Below, piece by piece: positions 42,756 to 54,436 of a stretch of 60,000 bases of DNA. Both the position numbers and the translations under genes were made by a program. Position 1 is the stretch's first letter, and each line of letters opens with the position of its first letter. Below the pieces are notes generated by a model that was not told the origin of the DNA, did not search any database, and saw only the letters and a program-made list of their open reading frames with translations. This DNA is from Diphasiastrum complanatum (taxonomy: Eukaryota > Streptophyta > Lycopodiopsida > Lycopodiales > Lycopodiaceae), in contig CM055098.1 of assembly GCA_029204225.1 (NCBI GenBank), forward strand, positions 66,501-126,500, given 5' to 3'.

Positions 42756-42872
42756 GATCTTTACAGTATCCCACATCTCCTTTGCTTTAGAGAGTGTAGC
42801 TAGTTCAAGTGTGAGGCTATCCTCGATGGATGATGATAGCAAGGCTATTGCCTTGTCATTCTTCTCCCTCCA
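42756..42872 (-). pseudogene. copia Gag fragment
   Basis: The minus strand reads WREKNDKAIALLSSSIEDSL then TLELATLSKAKEMWDTVKI, a clear segment of the copia Gag (UBN2) domain. It is open but only 39 codons long and cut on both sides. Confidence 0.75.
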
Positions 42873-42877
42873 GAAAC

Positions 42878-43175
42878 GAGACGAAATCTAGATGAAAACA
42901 AAACGAAACGAAGCGAAGAGAAACTTAAACGAGCTTTGACATTGATTCACCTTGGAAGCATAGAGATCGTGAAATGAAACAAATTGAATCGAAATTAGAT
43001 GAAAGAGAAGAATTCACGAAAAGATCAATCAAGCTCTGTAATGAGACGAATAAAACAAGACGAAACGAAACGAAACTTAAGTGAGCTCTGAAATTGATTT
43101 ACGCTTATAGCCAAGTGATTGTGAAACAAAGCGAAGTGAAACACGAAATGAAAGCATTCGCAAACAAAATCAGTT
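42878..43175 (+). repeat. two diverged units rich in CGAAA, period about 152 bp
   Basis: Each unit has a CGAAACGAA run followed by AAACTTAA, a GAGCT word, GATT-AC and GTGAAA-GAAAC. The AAACTTAA words lie at 42921 and 43073. The motif occurs in reverse complement at 25550-25583. Confidence 0.65.
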
Positions 43176-43239
43176 TGTCAAGAATTCAAATATGATTGTT
43201 GGTCATTGTCGGCTATATCATTCTTGAATTTGAAGACAA

Positions 43240-44032
43240 AAGATTGGAAAGACATACTATTGCTATAATTCCTGTAAACCAGGATGGTTCCGGACCTAGT
43301 AGAGCAGATAAAAGCAAAGGCATTGTTGTTCCAGGAGGATCTCCTAGAAGGTCAACAAGACCACAAAGAGCGCCAGCAAGATACATGCCAGGCAGCTCCG
43401 CTTCTACATCAGAAGAGTTTTGTGGATTCAGTGGCGAACCATAGACTTTCGAGGAAGTGATTGAATGTCCAGAGAAGGACAAATGGATCCAAGCCATGAA
43501 CGAAGAGATGGAATCCATGAGGAAAAACTAGGTATGGATGTTGCAGCCATTACCACATAAGCACAAGACTATCAAATGCAAATGGGTTTTCAAACTCAAG
43601 TATGGACCAGATGAGAATGTCTCGAAATACAAGACAAGACCGGTAGCGAAGAGATTTTCTTAGAGATACAATATTGACTACTTTGAAACCTTCTCTCCTA
43701 TCATCAAACATTCGACCTTACGATTGTCATTTGCATATGCAACTGCTTATGACCTCAGGATCCACCTTGTGGATGAGAAGACAACCTTCTTGCATGGTGA
43801 GTTAGATGAGGAGGTCTACATGGATCAACCCCCAGGATACGTCTCAAATTCACTTCCTGATTATGCATGCAGAATGCATAGAAGTATCTATGGTCTGAAA
43901 CAGTCAGCTCAACAATGGTACAAAAATAAGAATCAAGCCCTAAAATTATTAGGATTCAAGCCACTGATGGTTGATTCCAATGTGTACGTCAGAGTCACAG
44001 ATGGACAGTCATCATTGTGGCTGTATATGTGA
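43240..44032 (+). pseudogene. copia pol relic: linker and first half of RT
   Basis: The plus strand encodes the linker before RT (SRRSTRPQRAP type, then TFEEVIECPEKDKWIQAMNE). The RT follows: KWVFKLKYGPDENVSKYKTR, HLVDEKTTFLHGELDEEVYM, QPPGYV, and SIYGLKQSAQQWY. It stops at 44032 before the YVDD box. Three in-frame stops are present. The lineage differs from families A and B (MDQPPGYV instead of MEQPQGFE). Confidence 0.82.
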
Positions 44033-44039
44033 TTTTTAA

Positions 44040-44565
44040 GTTCAAATTGAAACTAGATTGCGAATAACTAAACCAATATATGATTAAATTGTAAATATAT
44101 GAAGCGACCAATTTATGAAATGGACTTGTCAAAAAACAATTGATAGCTTATAACAAATTGACCTAGTTATTTTTTTTTACTTGCAAAAAACATGCCTTAT
44201 GCTCTGTTTTTTTTTTTACGTATTGCTATGAAAAACAAGTTACAAATTTTGAGTTTACTAGTTATAAGTAAAAAAATGACTCCCAATGTAGCCATGTAGT
44301 TTATAACAACATACTATTTAACTTTGGTAAAAAATAAAAAACATTTTCAATGTTTGTTTGATTTTTTATTACAACATGTGAACATATTTAACCAGATCGC
44401 ATTTTAAATAACTGGCTTTTTCTTTTATAAGAACATATGCAATCTTTTGTTTAAACAACTAATATTTTCAATATTTAATGTTTTAAAATCACAAGTATTA
44501 ATTATTAAAAAAAAAAAACTATCACCCAACATTCTTGCAAAGCAGCAAGTATTTCAAACGTGTTT
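44040..44565. other. AT-rich stretch, nothing recognised
   Basis: Very AT-rich with several poly(A) and poly(T) runs; no coding pattern seen. Confidence 0.4.
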
Positions 44566-46324
44566 AAAATTTATATGTCATACTCGTTTGTAACGCACGG
44601 TAACACAAAGCCATGCGTTCGAAATAATGATCCCCCAAATTTCCTAAACACTCATGCTCAATTTCAAAGAATTTTTGTTGCACCATTCGTTCAAATAGCA
44701 CACGTTCGTCAATTGGTAAATCTCAGATTTTTATGTATAACGATATATCTACTCCATCTGTTAAAAGTATATTTGGATTAAACCAATCTTGTAATTTTGG
44801 ACGACATCCCTTGGGTAACTCGCATGGAATCCATTTGATAAGAAAACTAGTATAGAATCCGACAAGTCATATAGCTGGATCTAAACAGTGCGTGGCTTTG
44901 TCAACAAAGAGTTGTAAGTTTGACATTGTCTCTTTAAGCATCGTAAAATTTCCTAAAATAACAGGCCAACAAAATAACAAATTGCTATAACTAGAACTGG
45001 GTCGCCGTATTTGGAATGCTTCCTCTGATACTAGTTGTTATAAAGGTGGAACGTCAATGTCTTCACGTAACATGTACAATTTACGCTCAATGGTTGACAA
45101 TTCTCTTTTCAAAACAAAAATATCAGCTTGTAGTACAATCTTTTGTCTTTCTAGTTCATCGACAGCACACAAACGAGATTCAATAGATGTGACCGGAGAA
45201 GATTGTACATGGGAATCCATACAAGTTGATATCACATGTCGATACCTTGACAATAAGTTGGGCCAGGATTGTATCATTCAAATAAAATAATTAATATAAA
45301 ATAGACATAAAATGACTTTGTTTTCTATTTAATAATTTTAGCTAAATAATTTAAACTTGTACAAGGTCTTTCAATGAAATAGACACACCTGATTTGCTTT
45401 TGGCACGTTTGGTATTCAAGTAAACTAAGAATGTATTCGGTAGTTTCCACGAATATGTCAATGTTTATAGCACTTTTGTAATGACGTTGTAAATCACGCT
45501 GCGCTACATGAACAATGTCAATGATGCACAACTTCCCAATGGTCGAAGCCCAATTGATAGCTGTAGTATTTGTCGTGGGATGTTTTTCCTGATAGATACA
45601 AGTTATAATACTGTTCCAATGCATTTTCAGCCTTGATTCATATGAACAGACTATTTTGTCGACAATAAAATAACATAACGTCTGGAATACATGGTTTTGT
45701 ATTTTTGAGACATCTAGGAGACCTTTCTCAATAGACAATTGTTCATCAACCATGGAATTGCAGTCATTTTGTGTCAATATCGGAAAACTAAAAACATCTG
45801 GAGTTTCGTATGGAATATCGAACAATGAACAAAAATGACAAAACATCTATTGACAATCGCGTCTTTGTTTGGCGAAGTGTGATGTCTGTAGATACATTGT
45901 TCCAAAATGAGCTATTACAAAGAACATCAATTGTCACTTTTGTCAATGCATGATTTTGAGATAGTTTTCTCTGTATCTCCAATATCAATGCGAGTACATA
46001 TTCCATGTTGTTGTATTGTGAGCGGTGACAATATATATTGCTCAGGTACGAACTTCGTATCACCCATTCAAATGTCAGATTATCAAAAAATGCAGTATAA
46101 TCGTGTACCGGAAGCAATAGAAACTGTCGACGACCAGGATTAGTACTTTTGAAAAGCTTGATCACAGATACGACTTGTCGATGAGGGTTGATCACAATTT
46201 TTTTTGGAATGTCGTGATGAGCAACATTTTCTTCTAAAACCATCCGTGACAATGATGACTTTGCGAAATACCTTTTTTCATCGATGGGTATCCTATTTAA
46301 AAATGTATGTTGTTTACAAGACAT
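44566..46324 (-). pseudogene. decayed large gene of unknown function
   Basis: I do not recognise this gene. On the minus strand, protein-like sequence runs almost throughout: 46324-45788 (NPHRQVVSVIKLFKSTNPGR, RQFLLLPVHDYTAFFDNLTF, LSNIYCHRSQYNNMEYVLAL), shifting frame near 45850 into 45846-45325 (FPILTQNDCNSMVDEQLS, NWASTIGKLCIIDIVHVAQR). A helix-prone part follows at 45277-45038 (DELERQKIVLQADIFVLKRE), then 45030-44566 with two stops (WIPCELPKGCRPKLQDWF, DLPIDERVLFERMVQQKFFE). The VVSVIKLF...GRRQFLLLPVHDYTAFF stretch is faintly like a PC4-type ssDNA-binding domain; this is weak. Ile/Tyr/Asn-rich composition and lack of plant-gene features leave open a viral or mobile-element origin. Confidence 0.45.
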
Positions 46325-46639
46325 GGTCCGTACTTTTAAGCATGGTTGTTACAAAAGATACAATTCAAAGTCAAGTAATTGTGATCAGTGAACGACTCAT
46401 CATGATATGTAATTCATAGTAATCTTGCATAATACAAAATGTGTAATAAAAAATCATGTAGATCATATGCAATGTCTCTGAATTTGAAGATACAAAAATA
46501 TAAATTAAACATCAAACAAAACTTTGAAACAAAGATTTTTAAACTTCATAGAATTTTTGAAACTGGTAGATCGCGACAGTTTTGACAAGATCGTTTCTGG
46601 ATTGTTGTTGTCTACGGATCGATCACATACGCGAAAGGT

Positions 46640-46790
46640 TACTGATTCACGAAAGCTTCGAGATTTGCTATAGGCGACAAACTAGGCCAAAGCTTCAATA
46701 TTAGGTAACAAAGTTTCAAGATTCGCGACATCTTTTGGTAGTGCCTTCTCAGCATTGGCATCATCTTCTAGTAGTGCCTTCTCAAAGGAA
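46640..46790 (+). repeat. short repeats upstream of the hairpin
   Basis: ATTCACGAAAGCTTCGAGATT near 46645 recurs inside the hairpin region (46859-46878) with one change. TAGTGCCTTCTCA occurs twice, near 46739 and 46773. The area looks rearranged around the hairpin. Confidence 0.6.
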
Positions 46791-46805
46791 GAAGATTTTT
46801 GGTTT

Positions 46806-46937
46806 ATTGATTCAGGAGCTTCAAAGCACATGACACGTAGCGGAGACTGGTTATCTAATTCACGAAAGCTTTGAGATTCATGAACTAGATAACCAGTCTC
46901 CGCTACATGTCATGTGTTTTGAAGCTCCTGAATCAAT
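46806..46937 (+). repeat. long hairpin built from a copia protease segment
   Basis: Left arm 46806-46866 and right arm 46877-46937 are inverted copies, 57 of 61 positions matching, with a 10-base loop. The left arm, with the bases just before it, encodes FWFIDSGASKHMTRSGDWLS, the Ty1/copia protease active-site region, also present at about 12400 (family B). A transcript in either direction would fold into a nearly perfect 61-bp stem, a good Dicer-like substrate. Inverted duplication of a target gene is one accepted route to new plant miRNA genes. No promoter or transcript evidence is available. Confidence 0.88.
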
Positions 46938-46939
46938 AT

Positions 46940-47565
46940 CATCTAAATAACTTATTTTCATAATCAATCACGTTCATCAGAAACTTTTCACCAATCACAG
47001 AATCTGATTCTAACTAGTTTCGTTTGTTTGCAATTTGTTTTACAGATCGAGAGGGCTAAGAAGACCAGTATGGCTACCAGTCCCTGTCCTACTGAGGACC
47101 ACCTGAGAGGTTCATCCACCTTAGTACTAACTTCATTTATTATATAGTCACCAGTCAAAACTGTGGAGTCTGAGACATTATTATTCCGCTAGAGAAGACG
47201 ATCTCTATACATAGTATGGTTGTTCTTTACCGTCTCGATATTGTCTATATATTGTAAGAATCTTGGACATTGTTTAACAGAAATAAAGCAAGTTGAAACT
47301 ACAAAACTAGAATGATTGTCCTTACATACCTACTGATTGATAAGTGGTGATAAATTTCATGCATCTAATCCATTTCAAGATCCCGACCAGTTTAAAATTC
47401 ACATGATAGATAAGACGGCCATGATAATTATAACAAGATAAAATCTGAATTTTCAAGTTTTCTTTACACAAAAGAATCGATCATTCAGTCAGCTATTTTT
47501 TTTTATCTGAAAATCTTAAAAATCCTAGCTATGAAAAAATCCTAATTTTTTTTTGTCAAATTCAC
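46940..47565. other. no recognisable gene
   Basis: Nothing supported on either strand between the hairpin and the microsatellite block. Confidence 0.4.
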
Positions 47566-47569
47566 GCAC

Positions 47570-47638
47570 CCGCGCGCGCGCGCACACACACACACACAAC
47601 TCTAAAAACATCTCAAAAAATCCACACACACACACACA

Positions 47639-47731
<93 letters not shown>
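47570..47731 (+). repeat. compound microsatellite (CG)n (CA)n (CT)n (CA)n
   Basis: A short (CG) run, a (CA) run, a spacer, then (CA), (CT) and a long (CA) run of about 70 bp. Open frames here are composition artefacts. Confidence 0.92.
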
Positions 47732-47733
<2 letters not shown>

Positions 47734-47829
47734 GACTCGAATTTAGAAAATTTATTTCACACTTGACTCTACTCAAATTCAGAGAATTTTTCCAGACACA
47801 AATGTCTAAACTCGAAATTTTCTAGACAC

Positions 47830-48970
47830 AAATTAGATTAAATGCACACTCGACACAAATTGGACACGAACTCGACTCGAATTGGACACAAATTTTTTGA
47901 GACTCGAAACGCGAATTGTTGGAGATTTCAATTTTTGGAGTCTCGAAATTTTCGAGACTCGAAACACAAATTTTTGTAGACTCGAATATTTGGAGTCTCC
48001 AAATTTTTGGGACTCAATTTTTGGAAACCCCAAATTGTCGAGACTCAATGTGGAGGAACGAATTTATGGAGACTCAACACACGAATTTTTGGATATTATT
48101 TGAGGTTTATTTCGAGGTTTCAATTTTTGGAGACACAAAATTTTCTAGACTCGAAACTTGAATTTTTGGGGACTTCAATGTTTTGAGTCTCGAAATTTTC
48201 GAGACACGAATTTTTTGAGACTCGAAACTCGAATTTTTGGAGTGTCCAAATTTTCGAGACAATTTGTGGAGAAGAAATTTTTGAGACTCGAAACTCGAAT
48301 TTTTGGAGACTTCAATATTTTGAGTCGAAATTTTCGAGACTCAAAACTCGAATTTTTGGAGACTTCAATATTTTGAGTTGAAATTTTCGAGACACAAAAT
48401 TTTCGAGACTCGAAACTCGAATTTTTGGAGTCTCCAAATTTTCGAGACAATTTGTGGAGAGATTCGAAATTTTTTGAGTTTTGAGTCTTGAAAATTTCGA
48501 GGTTTCAATTTTCGAGACTCAAGACACGAATTTTTGGAGATATTTTCGAGGTACATTTCGAGGTTTCAATTTTTGAAGACACGAAATTTTCGAGACTCGA
48601 AACTCAAATTTTTGGGGACTTCAATATTTTGAGTTTCAAAATTTTTGAGACACAAATTTTTTGAGACTCGAAACTCGAATTTTTGAAGTGTCCAAATTTT
48701 TGAAACAATTTGTGGAGAGACGAAATTTTTGAGACTCGAAACTCAAATTTTTTGAGACTTCAATATTTTGAGTCTCGAAATTTTCGAGACTCAAAACTCA
48801 AATTTCTAAAGTCTCCAAATTTTTGAGACAATTTGAATAGAGACGAAATTTTGAGTCTCGAAAATTTTCGAGTTTTGAGTCTCGAAAATCAAAAAATTTT
48901 GAGACTCGAAACTCGAAATTTTCGAGACCCTTTTTCGGGTTAGTCTGAGACTTGAAAAACCTGTTTTTCA
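47830..48970. repeat. palindrome-rich satellite-like block
   Basis: About 1.1 kb is built from variants of CTCGAAATTTTCGAG palindromes alternating with GACTCGAAACTCGAATTTTT and GGAGACTTCAATATTTTGAG words. The block CGAGGTTTCAATTTTTG at 48113 recurs at 48559 with the same downstream order, giving a higher-order period of about 446 bp. Single-strand folding would give many hairpins. No coding role is visible; short open frames translate the repeat. Confidence 0.85.
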
Positions 48971-49348
48971 ATTAGTAAAGGCCAGCTCTCATTATCTTCC
49001 TACTCCTAGCGGCGAGTTGAGTCGAGCGGTGAAAGTTACTTCACCTCCCACACTAGGTCTAAGCTATACTCCTTAGTCCTTAACGTCGCTTAGGCCAAGT
49101 CTTTGTGCCGATGACTTTTTATGGTAATAAATCGTCGTTCCTCGATGATATATTTGTCTACCGACTAAGGAAAAATTGAATCTCCTAGCTAAAGAAAAGG
49201 AAATACCCTCCAAATGACTTTGATGGTTTATTGTCCACTGACTGACTTTGATAAAATTTTGCCTTTTCGCCAATACTGATGTTTTTCTTCCCCGAAGCGT
49301 TACTAAATCTTTTGCAGGGGTTAGCAAATAAATCCTCCAGCTAAGGTT

Positions 49349-49486
49349 TCCTGTCGAGTCCTGCCGAGGCTTCCTATCGAAGTATTGTCGAGGTGTCCTA
49401 CCAAAGTACTGTTGAGCTCTGCTACCGAAGTACTGCTGGAACCCTACTGAAGTATTGCCGAGATCTCCTATCGAAGCCTTGACTAG
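49349..49486 (+). repeat. 24-bp minisatellite, about six units
   Basis: Units of the form CCTATCGAAGTATTGCCGAG start at 49349, 49373, 49397, 49421, 49443 and 49467; one unit is 22 bp. The minus strand reads as repeated QQYFG or RQYFD peptides. Confidence 0.85.
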
Positions 49487-49489
49487 GCC

Positions 49490-52325
49490 AAGAAACATAA
49501 ATGATTGCACACAACATCTCGAGATAGGATACAATCCTACGCGTGATGATAAATTACCGTCGTAAACGAGAAATAAAAGGAGGATTTCTACTATGAAAGA
49601 AGAAAAGTAATACATGAATAAATTCTCTATTGAATGGACTAAAAACAAATACGGAGAGGAGAGGAAAGGGCATGTTTGATCTCCGACAAGGATATAAAAG
49701 ATGTAGAAGATTGGAGAATGGTCGTATATTTACTTGGTGTGTCTTTTCTTTATAAATGCCACATTTTACTGTTGAAGTGGCTCGGATCGGCTCTAGTGAT
49801 AAAAGAAAACCTGGGATCGGGTCTTCGGCTTCCGCTAGATAGAATATTCAACACTTGTTGCAGAATCAATGTCCTTATCATGAAGATTATTGAAATGAGG
49901 ATGTTTGGGAAGAGAATGAAGGGTGACCATCGGGAACACTAGGTAGGTATGTTTCAGAGTCGAAATGTGAAGTGTGGTGTGAATTTCAGGAAAAGACAAA
50001 TATTATTACTGTCTAATACAAGTTTTTGCTTCACTAACACCATAATTAAAAAAGTGAAGAAGGCTGAGAAATTGTATAAGGTGCAAATACAGTTACGTTA
50101 TTCATGAAAAATTAATAAGGGCCAACTAGGCGGGCTACCAAATTCTCAGTGCATGAGTTGGAAGGGTTCACTATTACCTAAGATAAACTTGCTTACTGTA
50201 CCTAAACAAGAAGTTGGATCGACATTGGTGGTAAGCAGATAATCGACGTGATAATCGGGCTCGATTCGGAACATCAAAGGCGTCATTTAGGTGGAAACGA
50301 AAAGTTATAAGTATTTTCTTAATATTTAAAGACAACATATGCGATGGGTGGGAGTGTCTTCAAAATCGAAAATAGAAAATTGAAAAAAAGAGTTGTTGAT
50401 GGAAATAGGATGACTTCTTCCATGTTCGGGAACGGAACTTTATCCTCACCAACTAGCTGTAGTGTTACAAAACCTAAGGTTGAATAGTAACCATATGATC
50501 TTAACTTTTGGTGGTAATATTGAATTTTCATTCCCAATTAAGGTGTGTTGCGAAATAAGAGGTTCGTGTAATTTAGGGAGTAATCTATAAGGTGGATGGA
50601 CTAATAGAGTACACTCGATATTCCATCTCACACTAGTCGAAGTTCATACTTTTTGAGAAAGTTTGACTTCTACAGCAGGTCCTTTATCACTCTGGGAACC
50701 CCTTAATGGAGTTAACGTTTGTTTTATTGAAAGGGATGATAATGGTGAAGTTAGAATCGATAAATGTAACGTTAAATTGTTGGAATCGAGGGATTTGTAA
50801 TTCCGTCTTAATGATGACACAGAGGCAGCAAAGGTGACGGATTCCAACACAAAGGCCATACTCTTCAATGTGTGATTTGTAGAATTTTAATTCTTTTATA
50901 AGATGAATAAACTGCCATACAAAGTCTCAGACTCTTTAGAAAAAGTTCAGAAAACTTTTTAAATATTTGGTGTGTCCAAGGACTTTCGATCTAACTTTTT
51001 AACAACCATGTCAAAGTATAACTTGACAAACTTATCTTTCAACATAAGCCTCTGGTCTTTCAAAAAGTATATCTCACAAATCTAGAATCGAAATGCCAGA
51101 TGAAACGTCATACTCTAGACTGTAGATGGCGGACAACAAAATCAATTCAATGCATTTCTTGTAGTTCGAAGCAAATTCTTACGCAAACTCATGATTACAA
51201 TACAGCTCGTACTTTAAAAAAGAGACCTGACTATAGAAATGGCACAAGCTCTTGGTAAAACAATTACAAGTTTGTATCATCGCCTATACACCACCACAAA
51301 CCGTACGCAAAACTATGAGCATCTTACCAAAAATTTGAACCTGGCAAACTTCAAAACCGCGTGCTATATTGCTTTCCGTTTGTTTCTACGAATCTGATAC
51401 CCAGTTTTTCCTTTCAAAATTACGCGCTTTCAGTTTCTATCGGTCTGATATTCACTCTCTCTTTTCAAAATCGCTTCTCTGTAAATCACAGGATGTAAAT
51501 CACGTACGATTCCTAGAGAAGACTACAATTGAAATAGTTTCAAATGGTTTGTGTGCCATCAGATCAGATCGCATAGATCAGATGACCTAGGTGGCACCCA
51601 GACATCCACACCCGCGCTTGCATGCAGGCCAGCGAGAAGCGCCAAAAAAGCAAGGAACGTGACAAAGAAATAAAAAAACTTGAAATTGTCTCCGTCCACA
51701 CTGATTTGCGATAGCGTGAAGGCTTTAAAAACTTCCAAATATTTTTTTTTTAAAAACTAAGAACACTAATACGTGTCGACGTCGCAATAATCGTAAGGCC
51801 TCTCAAAATATATAAAAAATATTAGAAAAAAGGAAAAAAGAAAGAAAGATCCCAAGCATGTTAAAAGCAAACATGAAAATCCCCTGCCTACGGCAGGGCC
51901 AAAAACAAAAATGGGTCGTCAGTTTTTCAACTTTGGCTAGTGTAAGCAAACGTTTAGTGTGACACTCACAGGCTCTCTCGCTGAAGCTTGCAAATTTCGT
52001 TCCGGTGCTACGATACGAGATGCGATTGAAAAAAAACCGAGCTTGTCTGCACCCAACAACAACAACAACAACTCGCAAGGGCCTCCAACCTCTTTCAGTT
52101 TGAAAGACATGATAATTTATTTATTATGAAGGAAGAGGAGGAGCAGCCTCCATCGAAAGTACATATACATAGCTTTTGTTCATTGTATGAACGTGATCTG
52201 TTCATTCTCAATTCTGCAGCTTCTTCGCAAATTCACGTCAGATGTGCGCCAACATCAGCTGGTTAAAGGCAGTGGAATCTGCACAAGGGCGGGTTATTTG
52301 CAGAACAGCAGATTAATTGTGCCTG
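49490..52325. other. no recognisable gene; possible promoter region at the right end
   Basis: No supported gene. Short open stretches at 49676-49942 (+) and 50644-50868 (-) have no known domain. The part from about 51800 to 52325 lies directly upstream of the GTPase-like exon and would hold its promoter and 5' leader; no firm TATA box is assigned. Confidence 0.35.
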
Positions 52326-52368
52326 ATGATGAGGACTGTCCCGATTAAAGTTGTGCTTCTGGGCGATG
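52326..52368 (+). CDS. possible first exon of a small GTPase (Rab-like) gene
   Basis: ATG at 52326 opens MMRTVPIKVVLLGD and the first base of the next codon, then a GTATGT splice donor at 52369. KVVLLGDG is the strand before the P-loop in Ras/Rab-type GTPases, and an intron splitting the loop just before GVGKS is plausible. The following exon with GVGKS or GAVGKT was not found to 53260, beyond which gypsy elements begin, so the intron may contain them and continue outside the window. With only 14 residues the family call is tentative; the exon could also be orphaned. Confidence 0.38.
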
Positions 52369-53261
52369 GTATGTTTCTTCTTATCTTTGATACTCGTGGC
52401 TTGCAGACTAGAGTGATTAGGGTTTGTGAAAATATGGAAAAGTGGTGTAACAAGCCTCTCTATTTAGTTCTACAGATAAGTTGGAATGTTAAATAGTTAG
52501 AATGTCAAATATTCGCATGATACATACAAATTAGAATTGATGCTTGGCAAGCAGCCATAAGGCATTCGGATTCCTGCGTTTCTGAAATTACAATTTGACC
52601 AGCACTGTTATCAAAGTTATCGCCATACTCCCATACGAGTTTGCAAATTATGCTAAACTATACGCATGGTCTCTAGAACCTACAATAGAAACTTGAATTA
52701 CATGTGCAATAAAATAAAAAAGCCAGTAAGATTGCCTAATATTTATGATCTTCTGAGGCAGAAAGGGGTTTTGGCTCTTGTTTTTGACAAATCAGACTTC
52801 AGAGGTTCACGCAGCTGCCTACCTCTGTGTATTCTAAAATCTGAAACCATATAACTCAATCCGTGCGCCTGCACTTGGTTATACTGAAGATCATAGAGTT
52901 GTGCGTAAGGCCCCTTTGTATGTACGGTGGCAACATGGTTACTTGTGGTGAGAGCTATAATACTACTCCTTATGTTGGCTAAGTGTCTAGTTTGCATCTT
53001 CGGATGGCTTAGATGTATAACTACAGCGCTCAAGGCTCGTGAACATGATTTATTCTCTTTCCCCAGGAATGTGCATTTACATGAATTTATAGTGGTCTTA
53101 CCTACTTTCAGGATGCAAAAACATTTTATAGCCTTCTAGTAATCTAAATGAACGGTCCGAATGAGCTTGCTACTTTTTTTTTACTTCAATTGAATGCTAT
53201 GACATTCTGCGAGATATCAAAATCACAATTGAAACTCTTGCTATGTCACTAGGAAAAAATA
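52369..53261 (+). other. putative intron, no gene recognised
   Basis: No exon continuing the GTPase frame and no other gene are seen. The sequence is AT-rich and unremarkable. Confidence 0.35.
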
Positions 53262-54436
53262 TATATTGATGATCAAATTGCTGCTGTTCGCTATGCCAAG
53301 CTATACGATGATACCCGTGTAGTGGCTAAGCCTGAGCCTACTAGCCAACCCGAGGTAAAGGGTAAGAAGTCATTCTTTTCAAAGAATGGAAAAGAAAAGG
53401 TGAAGGGTTCTCCTTTGGAGCCTAGTGGATCAAAGAAACGATCCTCAATGGACCAGGAAATTTCGCAAAGGCCAGGAGCGACAACTTATGCTTTAATTGC
53501 ATGGAACCCGATCATGTTGCAAAGGGGTGCCCGAAGAAAAGGAAAAATGTTAAAGGGGCTTCCTTTAATGCACCCGATAAACATTTCAAGCATAGATTTA
53601 GCCTTTGCTAATAATTTTAGTTGTGAGTATTGCTGTTTTAATACGACAATTTTTGGCCCCCACAACCTAATTCAGATGAATGGGATCGTTGGAGGTCAAG
53701 CCGTAATCATTCTGTTTGATGATGGTTCCACACAGTTTTATTACTAAAGGTGGAAACGAAGCAAAGTGACCATCGGTACGTGGTAAAGCTGGCCATGGGG
53801 GCAGACAGCCAAGCATGGGACTGAATAGACCCATGTCTTTCTTTACAAATTCATGGATATAAGGATAAATTAGATTTCCATGTAATGAATTTGGATGAAG
53901 TAGACATTATACTTGGTAAGGAGTGGTTTTATGAGAGGAATGATTCATTAAAGAAAAACTATGCAACTCATAGTTTGTTGTTCTTGCATAACGGCTCACT
54001 CAAAACTTAATGAAAATGTGGATATTTTTTCTCCTTATATGCTTTATGCTTTAGAAACAGTTAAATGCATGGATATTGTTGATTGTAATTCATACATGTG
54101 TTGGTTGAAGGATTTCACTTATCATGAGGAATGCAATTTACAAAGTTATAACGTGCAACTATCTAATAACCTAAAACAAGAAAATTTGTCGAAAGGTGAA
54201 ACCTTTAGGAGACTTAGACAAGAATTTAACGATGGGTTTTCGGAACAGCTTCCAGAGGGTCTTCCCCCCTTGGAGTCGACCATGGTATTAAACTCCTTCC
54301 TGGTAGTTCACTTGTATCCTTGTATCCTTACATGATGAGTACTACCGAAGAGGATGGAGTTTAGAGACAACTGCAAAACTATTATAAGATGGGCCACGTA
54401 AGGCCTAGTAAGTCCCCTTGGGGGGCCTGTAATAGA
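53262..54436 (+). pseudogene. Ty3/gypsy relic: Gag end, protease, start of RT
   Basis: The plus strand reads VRYAKLYDDTRVVAKPEPTS (end of Gag), a knuckle CFNCMEPDHVAKGC at 53489-53530 (C-x2-C-x4-H-x4-C), and IVGGQAVIILFDDGSTQF (aspartic protease, D-D-G-S-T type). NLDEVDIILGKEWFYERN follows, with the L-G-x-x-W-F block near 53920. The RT entry is EQLPEGLPPLES, then LQNYYKMGHVRPSKSPWGA. Frameshifts occur near 53480 and 53745 and stops near 53826 and 54362. The RT is cut at about 54436, fused to the LTR of the opposite-strand gypsy. Confidence 0.8.

Noticed and set aside
45907-46143. Plus-strand 78-codon frame
   Set aside because: Shadow of the minus-strand decayed gene, which shows the more protein-like and longer reading.
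47525-47825. Open frames on both strands in the CA/CT repeats
   Set aside because: Dipeptide products of simple repeats.
47882-48556. Several 60-90 codon frames in the palindromic block
   Set aside because: They translate the repeat unit in different frames and strands, with no codon preference or domain.
47570-48970. CRISPR-like array
   Set aside because: The repeats are degenerate and contiguous, without constant repeats and unique spacers, and the DNA is eukaryotic.
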